64,000 nucleotides of DNA from positions 124,001-188,000 of the forward strand of contig JAMQCK010000005.1 of NCBI GenBank assembly GCA_024196135.1. The letters run 5' to 3'. The translations under genes were made by a program, and so were the position numbers. This DNA is from Pleurotus ostreatus/Saccharomyces cerevisiae fusant. Taxonomy: Eukaryota > Opisthokonta. The notes beneath the pieces were generated by a model, which was not told the DNA's origin, made no database searches, and saw only the letters and a list, made by a program, of their open reading frames with translations. Below, piece after piece: positions 46,455 to 58,293 of the stretch. Each line of letters starts with the position of its first letter. Position 1 is the stretch's first letter.

Positions 46455-47876
46455 ATGGGCGACATCTCTGAAAGGGCGAGGATCAACCGAGCACGACTTG
46501 CGGAGGTTTTCGACAGCCCCGGTCAGAGCGAGAGCGTGATCTGGGATACCGAGGAATGGTGGATTGAGCGCCAACCGTGGCTGGAAAGCCTTGGGTATAT
46601 GCTCCGCCCCCGATTTCGCCCTGGTTGGAAGCCGTCCTGGCACACGACCAAATATAAACACGCCCGCTGGTGGCGCGCAGAGGATCGCATTACCTTAGGC
46701 GTAAGTCTCCGGCATCAAGATGTGCATTCTGAACTAAACACTTTACAAGTACCCCTTTTTGCTCGACGCTACTCGCATGTCGGATGGGACCGTGGTCATG
46801 TTCAAGCGCGTGGACAAAACGCGCCATCCTCAGGAAGTTGAACTGACGACAATGCTTTCGTCCCCGCCCTTTACCTCCGACCCGCGCAACCATTGCGTAC
46901 CTGTTTACGAGGTCATTCAGGATCTCAAGGACGAGAAGTACCAGTTGATGGTCTTGCCTGTATTGCGCCGCTATGCAGACCCGCGGTTCGGTACTGTTGG
47001 AGAGGCCGTCGACTGTTTTCGTCAAATAATTCAGGTACATCCAATATCGTCGTTTTCATTGTCGTGAAACTCACTTGCTTTCAGTGCCTTCAGTTCCTAC
47101 ACGAGAACAAAATTGCTCATCGGTAAGCCTCGTCTACGAAGATGCACGTGCATCACCTCTCATGGTGCACTGTAGGGACTTCCACAGGCTCAATATCATG
47201 ATGGACGCTTCGCCGCTCTTTCCTATTCCCTTTCATCCCCTTCGCCAGACCATGCGACGCGATTTCAAAGGGACGGCCGAAGCTGCGTATACTCGCACCG
47301 AACGTCCCGTGAAGTACTACATCATCGACTTCGGACTCTCCATTCGCTATGATTCCATCGACCCGCCGCCTTCGGAAGTCCCCGTTCTCGGAGGCGACAA
47401 GTCTGTCCCAGAATTTAAGGGAGACGACCCGTCCAAGAGGTATGGCGGTCTCTCGAAACCGTATAATCCCTTCCCCTCCGACGTATATTGTCTGGGGAAC
47501 TGGATACGCGAGGACTTCCTCGACGTGTGTTTTCCCCTGCCTACCTGGTCTCCTTCATTAACTGACGCTGGGATAGGGCTTTTACAACGAGAAGACCGGC
47601 GAAGTCATCCGCTCCAAGAAACTCGGTTTCGACTTCCTGCGCCCGCTCGTCGACGACATGACGCAGGCGGACCCGTCCAAACGCCCAAGCATGGACCAAG
47701 TGGCGGTGCGCTTCGAGAGCATAGTGTCTTCTCTTTCGTCCTCAAAGTTGCGCTCGCGTGTGGCGAAGGCGAATGATCATCCTCTGTACAATATGCACTG
47801 GGCGACGAAGCACTGGATGCGTCGGGTCAAGCTTGTGGCGCTCAGGCGCCCCGCGCTGCCCTCGCCCTTGCCGTAG
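46455..47876 (+). CDS. K2: basidiomycete kinase-like protein, catalytic motifs present
   Basis: Five exons: 46455..46700, 46750..47034, 47085..47122, 47176..47524, 47577..47876; 405 aa. Residues 35-63 form the family motif (WWIERQPWLESLGYMLRPRF then PGWKPSW). Kinase-like domain: beta-3 Lys101 (VVMFKRVD), alpha-C Glu111 or Glu113, hinge region QLMVLPVLRR, HRD at 189-191 followed by FHRLN (the usual catalytic-loop Lys is replaced), DFG at 241-243 (YYIIDFGLS), conserved GGDKSVPEFKGDD, alpha-F Asp292 in SDVYCLGNW, and DPSKRPS. No glycine-rich loop is obvious. The basic/aromatic C-terminal tail (SSKLRSRVAKANDHPLY, MRRVKLVALRR) is shared by all paralogs. The substrate is unknown. Intron 3 splits the HRD Arg codon. 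Nearest relative is K3, next door. Confidence 0.9.
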
Positions 47877-48327
47877 TCTCTCGTGTATGTGGTGATCAGT
47901 CGCTTTTGGCCAGCCCATGTATACCCTGCCCGTTGACAGTTGTACCTCGGCCTTCGACCCGGCGAAAGCCCAGAATACATCACTGTCCTTCACCTAGTCC
48001 TTTGACCTAGCGCAATGTCGCCGCTCACCGCTGTCTCGATTGAAGCACATGCCCGCTACGGCCTCGCGGAAGCCATGTCCATGCATTCTCCTTTCGGTGC
48101 TAAGGCCTTCCCAAAGGGGCTTCTGGTGGAGGCAAATTTCATGAGCGTCGGAATCAAAAAGTTATAAGTGAGCGGCCCGGACTCCGGACCGGTAACAGTT
48201 ACCACTTTGGGTCGCCGCGATTCTGCCGTTGACCATCATGCAGCGCCGTACTTGTTCCCAACCGCCGTGTACGCTTGAATTTGGACGAAGCGATTCATAC
48301 ATCGCATGATCTGGACCCTACCTTAAC
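47877..48327. other. Intergenic K2-K3
   Basis: About 450 bases; similar to the K3-K4 gap on its left side and to the K1-K2 gap on its right side, as expected from the tandem duplication. No gene. Confidence 0.6.
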
Positions 48328-49743
48328 ATGGGCGACATCTCTGACAGGGCGAAGATCAACCGAGCACGACTTGCTGAGGTTTTCAACAGTCCGGCAGAGA
48401 GCGAGAGCGTGATATGGGACGAAGAGGAATGGTGGATTCGGCACGAACCATGGCTGGAAAGCCGTGGGTATGTGCTTCGTCCTCGCTTTCGGCCTGGGTG
48501 GCAGCCCTCTTGGCACACGGCTAAGAACCCCCACGCGCTATGGGGCGCAGAGGATCGTATCCACATAGGCGTAAGTTACGGGCTTCATGGTGCGCGTCCA
48601 CGACTGATAGGTGTGCAGTACCCCTTTCTACTCGACGCGACTCGTACGTCGGACGGAGCAGTGGTCATGTTCAAACGCGTGGACAAGACGCGGCACCCCG
48701 AAGAAGTTGAATTAACGACGATGCTTTCGTCCCCGCCTTTTACGTCGGATCCACGCAACCACTGCGTACCTGTCTACGAAGTTTTGCAAGATCCCGAGGA
48801 TGACAAGTACCAGTTAATGGTCTTGCCTCTATTGCGCCGCTACTCGGATCCGCGGTTTGATACTGTCGGAGAGGCCGTCGTCTGCTTTCGTCAGATCATC
48901 CAGGTATATCCCCATATCTGCGCACTCACCGAAACGAACCTCACAATGTTCTAGTGCCTTCAGTTCCTACACGAGAATAAGATCACTCATCGGTCAGCTT
49001 CGTGGAAGAACTACTGTGGCCGCTTCTGATCATGCAAAGCAGGGACTTTCATAGGCTTAACATCATGATGGACGCTTCGCCCCTCTTCACCGTCCCGTTC
49101 CACCCTATTCGCCAGACTGTGCGACGAGATTTCAAAGGGCCGGCCGAAGCCTCGTATACACGCACAGAGCGTCCCGTGAAGGACTACATCATCGACTTTG
49201 GGCTCTCCATTCGCTATGATTCCGTCGACCCGCCATCGTCGGAAGTCCCGGTTCTCGGGGGCGACAAGTCTGTTCCCGAGTTCAAGGGAGGCGACCCTTC
49301 CAAGAGGTATGGCGGTCTCTCGAAGCCATATAATCCCTTCCCCACCGACGTGTATTGTCTGGGAAATTGGATACGCGAGGACTTCCTCGACGTGAGTTTT
49401 CCCCCGCCTACCTGGTCTCCTCCATTGCCTGACACTGGCATAGGGCTTCCACAACGAGAAGACCGGCGAGGTCATCCGCTCCAAGAAACTCGGCTTCGAG
49501 TTCCTTCGCCCGCTCGTCGACGACATGACGCAGGCGGACCCTTCCGCACGCCCGAACATGGACCAAGTCGCCAAACGCTTTGAGAGCATAGTGTCCTCTC
49601 TTTCGTCGTCGAAGCTGCGCTCGCGTGTAGCGAAGGCGAACGATCACCCTCTGTACAGTATGTACTGGGCGACCAAGCATTGGGTGCGGCGTATCAAGCT
49701 TGTAGCGCTCAGGCGCCCCGCGCTGCCCTCGCCTGATTCGTAG
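48328..49743 (+). CDS. K3: basidiomycete kinase-like protein, recent duplicate of K2
   Basis: Five exons: 48328..48570, 48619..48903, 48955..48992, 49043..49391, 49444..49743; 404 aa. Almost the same protein as K2 through most of its length, starting MGDISDRAKINRARLAEVF. The motifs are complete: WWIRHEPWLESRGYVLRPRF, PGWQPSW, VVMFKRVDK, HRDFHRLNIMMD, DYIIDFGLS, GGDKSVPEFKGGD, DVYCLGNW, DPSARPNM. Small differences: ITHRD where K2 has IAHRD, DPSARP for DPSKRP. The first intron (48 bases) contains no in-frame stop, so it could be retained without truncation. The acceptor was set at GTGTGCAG because the paralogs restart at YPFLLDATR. Confidence 0.9.
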
Positions 49744-50292
49744 CTTTCTCGTGTGTATGTTCTTGGATGACCGATCTATGTATACCCTGCACGTTGTCAT
49801 TTGTACCTTGGCCTTCGACATGGCGACAGCGCAGAATATATCACATCCCTTCACCCAAACCTTCGATGTTGCGCAATGCTGTCGCTCTTCGCTGTCTCGC
49901 TCGGGGAACCTGCCAGCGACCTGTCTCGCGGAGACCATCAGTATGCATTCTCCTTTTGGGTGACAAGGACTTCCTGAAGGGGATTTTAGCGGAGGCAAAT
50001 CGTGCGGGAAGCTCCGAGATTGATCGGCCGCGCTTGCCGCACGCTTCCATGCTCCTTCCTTCTAATTGTATGGTACTCACCTTCAATCGGCGTGCCCGCG
50101 CCACGCGTTTTTTTCTGCGCTATTGTGGCGACCGGCCGGCCGTTGCTGTGAACCGTAGGTGGTGGGAATGTGGCGAGAGTATACCTTCGCGACCCGACAG
50201 GAAGCCGTTTGGGCTCCCTTCTCCTCCTTCTTCATTGACCTACTGCTCCTCAGAGACGTCTTGTCGAAACTCAGCTCGATCGACCTGCGAAC
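49744..50292. other. Intergenic K3-K4
   Basis: About 550 bases; the left half resembles the K2 3' flank. The right half should hold the K4 promoter. No gene. Confidence 0.5.
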
Positions 50293-51640
50293 ATGTCCGT
50301 CGACGTCTTGGACCAGAACGAACAATGGTGGGCTGCTCACCAACCATGGCTTCTGAGCCGAGGGTACATGCTTCGGCGACGATATCGTCCCGGCTGGAAA
50401 CCGTCCTGGCATGGCAGAGATCTCCTCAGCCTTGAGGTCGAGGACGGTCAAACTCCAGGGGTGCGTGGTCCGCTCTTCACCTCCTTTCGATGACTAACCT
50501 ATATAATAGTGGTGTTTGGTGCTGGGCGCAGTTCGCCTCTCCGATCGTATACCGGTCATGCTCAAGGGCGTAGAGAAATCTGTCTGTCCGAACGAGGTGG
50601 AAATCACGACCTTGCTTGGCTCGCCCCTTCTGTCGTCTGATCCTCGAAATCACTGCCCCGCCGTTTTCGAGGTTCTGCAAGTGCCCGACGACGACGACAT
50701 CCAAATTCTTGTTATGCCTCTCTTGCGTCGCCACAACACCCCTCGCTTCGACACAGTTGGTGAGGCGTTAGAATGCATACGCCAGATTGCTGAGGTACGT
50801 CCCTGCCTGTCGCAGTTGACCGTCGCTGACCTTTCTCCAGTGCGTCCAGTTCTTGCATGAAAACAAGATCGCCCATCGGTGCGTCTCCACTTTTGTGGCA
50901 AAGCTTTGCTCGCTCGACGCGCGCGTTAGAGATATCCAAGTGCTGAACATCATGATGGACGCTTCCCCCATAAGCGACACCCTTTTCCACCCTCTCAATC
51001 AGCGCATGCGGCGAGACTTCAGAGGTAAATGGGAAGCCTCGCACACGCGCACCGAACGACCTGTCAAGTACTTTCTGATTGACTTCGGCTCGGCCGCGCG
51101 TTACGACTCAGTCGATCCACCCCCCATGGAGGTGCCTCTCCCGGGAGGCGACCGATCCGTCCCAGAGTTCGTGGGCTATAACCTGCGCTTGCCATTATCA
51201 AAAGTCAAGTTGCACAATCCTTTCCCCACCGACGTCTACTGCCTGGGCAACTGGATGCGCGAGGAATTCCTAGACGTACTTTTAGTCCAGAGCTTCGATC
51301 TGTCCCGCTTGTTGATCCTTCGTTATCATAGGGCATGAAGTCGAGGGTCTCGGGGTCAATTATGCACTCGAGGCGCAAAGGCATGGAGTTTCTGCGCACT
51401 CTTGTCAACGACATGATCCAAGCGGAGCCATCCCAACGACCCTCCATGGATCAGGTCGTTGAACGACTCGAGGCCGTTATTAAGTCGCGTTCTTCGTGGA
51501 GGTTGCGATCTCGGCTGGCGAAGGCGGGAGATCATCCCTTGCATGGTCTCTATCTTTTCGTAACTCACTGGATTCGCTGCGTTCGGCTTGTGAAGTCGAA
51601 GCAGCCAGCGGTCCCTTCGTACGCCGAGACGTCAGGATGA
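50293..51640 (+). CDS. K4: basidiomycete kinase-like protein, variant catalytic loop
   Basis: Five exons: 50293..50460, 50510..50794, 50841..50878, 50930..51275, 51332..51640; 381 aa. The N-terminus is short (WWAAHQPWLLSRGYMLRRRY starts near residue 11). The usual LLDATR start of exon 2 is LVLGAVR here. The beta-3 Lys lies in PVMLKGVEK. The catalytic loop is HRDIQVLNIMMD: HRD and Asn are kept, but the His after HRD-x is Gln. DFG is present (FLIDFGSAARYD). The conserved GGDKSVPEF is GGDRSVPEF, followed by a different stretch (GYNLRLPLSKVKLHNPFP). Alpha-F DVYCLGNW and SQRPSM are kept. Convergent with H1, whose 3' end is about 600 bases away. Confidence 0.87.
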
Positions 51641-52249
51641 ATAGGATATTTCTGACCTGTACACTGTACATTTATCTGTCCGGCGCCGGTAACCTTTTGT
51701 AATGTCACGTATTTGATAGATCTGCATCGTGTCGGTCTCGATCGATGGTACTTCGAGCCCAGTCGACAACTTCGACTTCGTGATACTAGGTTGAGGTATC
51801 TTGAATGTCTCGTATGCCTCTCGTATACGCATGCTACGGGGTTGTAACAGCCCTCAGAAGTCAAATTCCATGCCCTCAGGCCAAGCAGTCTTCAAAGCAC
51901 GGTGACTATTATATATTATAGCCCGAGGACAAGAGTCGCGCGACGCGCAACTCTCGAGGGCCAGATTACAAAGGGTTTCGCACTATAAATAATTATACAG
52001 AGCATGGACGTCGTGTCGTGATCACCGTAGCCGCTAAAAGAGCGTCGAGGTAGGCAGGAGACAAGATCTCCTGAACGTTCACAAATGAGCGTATCCCGAG
52101 ATAAACCTGCTCGGTGATAAATTAGGGTCCAGCCCTGTTGAAGACACAGGAAACAAAGGACGAGCGACCCATAGGGGCGCAAATCAATGGAAAAGACCGT
52201 TGGGTCTGGCGCATCATCTTGTCCATCACTGGACGCGTTCTGGGAGACA
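51641..52249. other. Convergent gap K4 / H1
   Basis: About 600 bases between the 3' ends of K4 and H1. A minus-strand open frame (51916-52256) could be an extra 3' exon of H1 if a 37-base intron were used; that intron would be unusually short, so it is not included in the gene model. Confidence 0.4.
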
Positions 52250-53832
52250 TCAGCCGCTGTCGGTACACATGAGAGAGTCTGAAGTGTACGCACCGATGGT
52301 CACCGCCGGAGCGCGACGGCCTTGATCGTCGGCCGCTCCTGCCTGATCAGCCCGAGCACCCTCTGCAGCCTCTGTTACAAGATCAGCAAAAATGCCACCG
52401 CCCGAGGCTACGCGACTGACCGGTGCGAGCAGCGTCGCGAATGATGTCGGAGAGCTGCGTTCCGGTGAGGGCACGATCTCCGGTGAGCCTCTCGACGCTG
52501 TCGTCGGCCTGACAAAGGATATCAGGAGGTGAGTACGAGCCGCACACGCGTCACACACCCTCAGTCCAAAACTGGTGACCTGGGCGCCATCGAGGCGTAA
52601 CTGAGCGAGTGACTCTGTGTAGCTCTGCACCTGGGAGGCAGCTGTTTCAACCTGCCCGGCGAGCGACTCCAAAGCGGCGGTCATGTTGGCAGCGCTCTCC
52701 AGGAGTCCAGCGGACACCATGTGCACCCGAGCACGGAGCATGGACATAGTCTGCGGTGAAGTTGTGATAAGCCTGCAACCGTGACTGACCCTGGCTCACC
52801 TCCTCTCGTGTGTCTGGAAAACGTTAGAGGGACAGCAGACGATAATACTATGGGGCAAGTGCGTACCGGAACCTGCCGAAACCGTGTCCTGCGACGAGCT
52901 TGATCCAGGAGTGGCATCTGCTTCGCGTCTGCGCCTGAAGGACGTCACACGAATGAGAGAGGGACTTGGCAATGACTGTGAAGGTGCCTTCGATGAGCCT
53001 GAATTTGCGTTGAGCGCAATACGCGAGACTGACCGCGGATGAATGCCCATCATCGTCTGTGGGCGCGTGGATCAGTCGCACTTTCAGAACACACGGACGG
53101 TCACACTCACGACTATTGGCGCCAGCGCCAGACCTATTCAGGTAGATATAATCACGAATCTGGTCGTCCTAAGCGCAACCGGGACAATGGTCAAGTGAGA
53201 AAAGCTAAGCAATCATAGTAAAAGATTCGCCACCTGAGGTTCTCCTTTCACAGGCGCCTTAATAAGTGGACGCGTAACGTCAGAGGAGAAAGACACACCG
53301 TTCAAAGCAGCCGTGAGGGCCGCGGCGGCCTCTGCAGCTTGCGCCGCTTCGAGCATATCATCTGCTGCAGCTAGGATAGCGGCGTTTGATGCAGACTATA
53401 GCGATACGATGAATGCCCGAGATTGTTCGCGAAGCAGTGATTCAAGAGTAACACGTACCAGACAGGCCTCCCAGGCCTCCTTCCACACGGTGTGCGCCTC
53501 GTCAGCTGACCGTAGGTGACATAGTTTCCACCTCTGAGTCAAGGGCTTATAGGCTACCAGTCGATCCCGGCGCTCGCTGGCGCTGTATGTGGTCAGAACG
53601 TCCGAACCAGATCCAAAGGTAGAAGGACGAACGTCTTGAGCAAATTTCTACATTTATTGAGTTGCTCTTTAGTCATCTTTTCCCGGTGCTTGTCGAAGAG
53701 ATCATGGGCGTCAGCGATCAATTTATCGCCTTTTTTCAGACGACCTGCGACGGAATGCGGCCTGGGCAGATGAGGCGCTACACGTAGCACGATGGAAATT
53801 ATGGGGCCGACGAGGGCGACGAATTCGGCCAT
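52250..53832 (-). CDS. H1: helical family protein with hydrophobic N-terminus, uncharacterised
   Basis: Nine exons, complement(52250..52371, 52421..52508, 52559..52750, 52800..52813, 52867..53028, 53111..53168, 53234..53395, 53459..53582, 53633..53832); 373 aa. Residues ~3-21 are hydrophobic (FVALVGPIISIVLRVAPHLP). Then come amphipathic helices, GRLKKGDKLIADAHDLFDKH and LNKCRNLLKTASERRDRLVA, and an Ala-rich helix NAAILAAADDMLEAAQAAEA. The rest is Ser-rich with a coiled-coil-like stretch (MTAALESLAGQVETAASQVQ) and the block QVTSFGLRADDSVERLTGD. Clearly homologous to H2, including a 14-base exon, so the model is supported by comparison. A HeLo/MLKL-like four-helix bundle is suggested by the layout only. 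Head-to-head with K5. The exon 4-5 acceptor (GGTCAG) and the 3' end are the least certain parts. Confidence 0.65.
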
Positions 53833-54547
53833 TAGATACGCAAGGAAGAAAGGAAGGGGCTGAGGGTACGCTGGACGGTGTATAGATGAGGTGAGGGATG
53901 ATGCAGATAGTTTGTACATGGCGCCGTCTTAAAAGTGTCCAAGGAGGCAATTCAGATGTGCGAACCGATGAGAGACGCGTTCATTGATTTTTCGGACCAT
54001 ACCAAGCCAGACGAGAGCGTCGCCAACGAGATGGCGGATCGAAGGCCGTTTGCGCCGTGAAAACAATGCACTTCGGAGGACACCGGTCTTCTGCTTTTTG
54101 TGCAGGGCGAAAGTGAAGCGCGTGTTGCAGGTTGCGAGGTAACATTTTGCCTTCTCCGCTGTATACGCCTTTTGTCTGCGGTCGGTGTCCGGGTGCCCCG
54201 CGAAGCCCTTCTGTTCACTGAATATTCAGGAAGAAGTCTTCTGATAGGTTGCCTGTGAGAGCAGCATGCACGCACCAGACTCCGCCAGCCATGTTCATGA
54301 GACGGGAAGTCGAGAGGTCCGCTGTTTTATTGTCTGGAAGCGACGTGATGATGGCTCCGCCCAAGATGTGAATCTGAACGAACGGCCCGAGACGGTCCGC
54401 CACGTTCAATTCAGCGATGTCCTTGAGAATCGACGTCCATCTTCTCAAGAGTCCTTACATAACACAGCAGGCCATGGCGACGCCCGCACTTCTCAACTCC
54501 CTCTTGACCTTCTCCCCTCTCTTCCACTCCAGCTGAATCCCTCACCA
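53833..54547. promoter_or_regulatory. Shared divergent promoter region H1 / K5
   Basis: 715 bases between the start codons of H1 (minus) and K5 (plus). K5's frame is open for 94 codons upstream of its chosen Met, but that part lacks family similarity. Confidence 0.5.
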
Positions 54548-55915
54548 ATGGAAAGTGGTGCCGATTCGAGCGAGGAAGCGCTTAATCGCACCCTCAGCGA
54601 TGTGTCCCCGGAAGAGCGTTGGTGGGTTGAACACCGGTCCTGGCTTGAGAGCGAGGGGTATCTGCTTCGACCACGGTTTCAACCCGGGTGGGAGCCATCT
54701 TGGCACGATCCCAAAGTTGATTTCTTTGACGCCGAAGACCAGTACGCTGTCTGGGTGAGTGACAGTCTTACATGCGGAGAGGAGATGATGACGAAGTCAA
54801 ACCAGCACCCAGACGTTCTGGATGCGACCCGTCTATCTGACGGTGTGTCGGTCGTTTTGAAGCGAGTCAACGAACTACAGCACCCCACCGAAGTCGAGAT
54901 CACCACCCTCCTTTCATCCCCGCCTCTATCCTTCGACCCGCGCAATCACTGCGTGCCCTTGTTTGACGTCCTGAAAGTCCCCGACCACGCCTCCATGCGC
55001 ATCATGGTACTCCCACTGTTGCGACGGTGCGCTGACCCGCGATTTGACACCGTCGGCGAAGTTGTCGATTGCTTACAGCAAATCCTTGAGGTGAGTTCAG
55101 ATGCATCTTTTGTGGTACACATCGCTTATGATGGCTCTAGTGTATGCAGTTTTTACATGAGAAGAAGATCACGCACAGGTGAGCGCGGCAGTGACCCCGC
55201 GCCTCATTTACTCATCGCTGTTCAGGGACTTCCACCTCATGAACATCATGATGAACGCCGACCCGTTATACACCGTCCCTTTTCACCCGGTCAGCAAGAA
55301 CAGGCGCCGCGACTGGAAGGGCTACGTGCGCCCTTCGTACACGCGCACGGAGCGGCCGGTCCAATATCACATCATCGATTTCGGACTGTCCATCAAGTAC
55401 GACTCCGTCGATCCACCGCCTATGGAGATACCCGTACTCGGAGGCGACAAAAGCCTTCCCGAGTTTGTCGGCGATGACCCCGCCGTCCCGTTCAGCGGCC
55501 TCTCGAAGCCCTACAATCCCTTCCCCGCCGATGTTTACTGCGTCGGAAGCTGGATACGGGGCGAGTTTCTAGTGGTGCGTCGACGGTCTTCCAAGCGCGC
55601 ATACGCTCCGAGCTAACCGATCGCATACTACAGGGCAACATTCGCTCTAGGCTTCTCGGCCTTGACTTTTTGTGGCCGCTGGTCAACGAGATGACTGAGA
55701 AGGATCCGCAGAAGCGGCCGACTATGGATCAAGTTATGAGCCGATACAAGGACATTGTGCGCTCCCTGTCATCTTGGAAACTCCGCTCTCGCGTCGCGAA
55801 GGCGCGAGACAATTCGCTGCATAGTCTCTACCTTTCGGTGACGCATTGGGCTCGTCGCATTCGATTTGTGGCCTCGAAGCGGCCAGCGATCCCTTCGTAC
55901 GTTGGGGGTTCATGA
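54548..55915 (+). CDS. K5: basidiomycete kinase-like protein
   Basis: Five exons: 54548..54754, 54806..55090, 55141..55178, 55226..55574, 55634..55915; 386 aa. Family N-terminal motif RWWVEHRSWLESEGYLLRPR, PGWEPSW. Kinase-like motifs: SVVLKRVNE, IMVLPLLRR, THRDFHLMNIMMN (the Asp usually following IMM is Asn), HIIDFGLSIKYD, GGDKSLPEFVGDD, ADVYCVGSW, DPQKRPTM. C-terminal tail SSWKLRSRVAKARDNSLHS. The Met at 54548 (MESGADSSEE) places the start as in paralogs; an in-frame Met at 54266 would add 94 residues without similarity. The first intron (51 bases) has no in-frame stop. Divergent partner of H1. Confidence 0.88.
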
Positions 55916-56383
55916 TAACGGTGTCTTTTCCATACGTCCGCTTGTACCTGCTCGTCTTGATGATGCCAATTTCCCATTTCTATCTATGCCTTTGTCGCAG
56001 GTCGGCAAGTCGAAATGAGTCTTTCATCTTGCGCGGGACTCGGACTTCGTCCGCCGCGGACCTTACCGATGCCATCCGCGCCGCCGCTTTTGGTAGGTCT
56101 TGATGCCGTTTCCGGGTGAGGTTTCTTCGAAGAAGCTATGTATTCACTGCCCCACGCAGACTCTGTCGTTCTCGCTCCGCTTTACTCCCACCTCACGACG
56201 GACCTCTTCACTCTCGCACACCCGGACTTTGGATGCAGTTGGGCGGCGGCACGCTATTGTCGAAGACTCGGCTTCGGCCTGCCCACGCCAGGGTACCTGG
56301 CGCCCACAAGCACGCCCGCGTTCCCAGCCTTCACGTCGCCTCTCTCGACTGCGCCATAATCTTGGCTTGCTCCTGACCTCACC
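55916..56383. other. Intergenic K5-K6
   Basis: About 470 bases, promoter of K6. No other signal. Confidence 0.4.
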
Positions 56384-57797
56384 ATGGCTGTGCCCCCGAT
56401 GCAAGCGACTTCGGCGAGCGAGAGGTTTGAACAGCGTCTGAGAGCCCCTCCTCGAACCTCCAGCATAATTTGGGACTCCGAGAGATGGTGGATCGATCAC
56501 CGGCCGTGGCTGGAGAGCTGCGGCTACATGCTTCGACCCCGTTATCAACCGGGCTGGGAGCCATCCTGGCATTCTGAGAAGGACAAGAACGGCTGGTTCC
56601 GTGCAGAGGATAGCGTACCCATGGGTGTACGTAGTCGAAATCATCGTCAAAATTTACGCTGACAGTCACAAAGTACCCTTTCCTAATGGACGCGACCCGT
56701 ATATCTGACGGCGTCGTGGTCATGATGAAGCGCGTGGATATATCACGTCATCCTACGGAGGTGGAATTGACCACAATGCTCTCGTCTCCGCCCTTGACTT
56801 CCGAGGCTCGCAATCACTGCATCCCCATCTACGACGTTCTGCAGGATCCGGATGACGACAAGTACCAACTCATGGTTCTCCCTCTCCTTCGTCGCTATGC
56901 AAGCCCTCGGTTTGATACTATCGGAGAAGCAGTCGAGTGCTTTCGTCAGATAATACAGGTTCGTGAACCTGATCAGTCTGCACGCTTGATGCCCTCGCTT
57001 ACCATGCCTCAGGGTCTCTGCTTCTTACACGAGAATAAGATTGCCCACCGGTAAGTTTCATCTGGTTTATATGCTCGTCCAAAACACTGAATGCCTCCGT
57101 AGGGATATCCACCGTCTGAACATCATGATGGACGCCTCACCGTTGTACACGACGCCATACCATCCCATTGATCAGACTAGGCGGCGCGACTTCAAGGGCT
57201 TGGCCACCGCCTCCTATACTCGCACCCAGCGTCCTGTCAGGTACTACATCATCGACTTTGGTCTCTCCGTTCGCTATGACACCCTCGACCCTGTGGAGAT
57301 CCCTGTCCTCGGCGGCGACAAGACCGTGCCCGAGTTCAAGGGCGACGACCCATCCAAGCGTTATGGCGGCCTCTCAAACCTGTACAACCCTTTCCCCACT
57401 GATGTTTACTGTCTCGGTAACTGGATACGTGAGGACTTTCTGGAGGTGAGTGCGCGAGTTGTACTCGAGAGTTACATCTTCTCACATCCTGTCCAAGGGG
57501 ACGAGAAACGAGAGGTCCAACGAAGTGCTTACGTCCAAGCGACTTGGCTTCGAGTTCCTCCGCCCGCTCGTGGAGGGCATGACTCTGGCGGATCCTTCCA
57601 AACGCCTGACGATGGTTGAGGTGGCAGAGAGATTTGAATCTCTGGTCGCGTCCCTCTCGTCGTGGAAGCTACGCTCACGCGTAGCGAAGGAGAACGACAA
57701 TCCATTGTACAGTATGTACCTCTCGACCACGCACTGGTTGCGTCGGGTCCAGCTCTTGGCTTTGCGGCGAGCTGCTGTACCGTATCCCAGGGAATGA
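56384..57797 (+). CDS. K6: basidiomycete kinase-like protein, catalytic motifs present
   Basis: Five exons: 56384..56626, 56674..56958, 57013..57050, 57103..57445, 57498..57797; 402 aa. Motifs: WWIDHRPWLESCGYMLRPRY, PGWEPSW, YPFLMDATRISDGVVVMMKR, QLMVLPLLRR, HRDIHRLNIMMD, YYIIDFGLSVRYD, GGDKTVPEFKGDD, DVYCLGNW, DPSKRLTM (Arg kept, Pro replaced by Leu). Exon 3 starts GLCFLHE where paralogs have CxQFLHE. Tail SSWKLRSRVAKENDNPLYS. It lies tail-to-tail with H2 (about 500 bases apart), the same arrangement as K4 with H1. Confidence 0.9.
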
Positions 57798-58293
57798 ACT
57801 GCTATTCGAGGAATAATGAGCACATTCCTGCGTCGGCTAGAAACATTGAGCACCGGGATTGAATCAAGATTTGCGTTCGTGTTGCTGGATTTTAGCCAAG
57901 TACAGCGAGAGCACTCAAGTAAGTCGTCGTGTCATTTTGAGCCAAGAATGTACATCTCACTAGGGTATGCACGTCGACAGGGTAACAGTGTACAAGGCGC
58001 AAGGGGGAAACGGTACAGGCTACAGAGCATTAAGTTTATGAGATATTTCTGTTTGCGAGGCGATGGAAGTATGAAGTAATACGGAGCCCGGAGTCACGCA
58101 GTCGAAAGGGCGAGGGGCCAGCACTTGAAAGGAAGCGCGTCTGCCACAGGTCCCGTCTAAAAAGAGTGACGGAAACAACTTGAAGGCGCGCATCGCCAGG
58201 ATGCGGGAAAGCAACATCGGTCAAATGAGGGTGGTTGGTGGGCGCAGCCCAGCCGACACGACAGACTCAAGCGTCTATCCCAACATGGATAGA
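57798..58293. other. Convergent gap K6 / H2
   Basis: About 500 bases, 3' UTRs of K6 and H2. Nothing else recognised. Confidence 0.4.

Larger units (their letters stand above)
46300..50030. repeat. Tandem segmental duplication carrying K2 and K3 (units of about 1.87 kb)
   Basis: Unit 1 is about 46300-48170 and unit 2 about 48171-50030; the two start codons are 1873 bases apart. Similarity covers upstream sequence (both contain CTCCGGACCGG and ATCATGCAGCGCCGT), exons, introns in part, and the 3' flank (TGTATACCCTGC, GCATTCTCCTTT, GGAGGCAAAT). Limits are approximate. Confidence 0.85.

Noticed and set aside
54266..54547. 94-codon upstream extension of K5
   Set aside because: In frame but unlike any paralog; the Met at 54548 gives the N-terminal length seen in the family.
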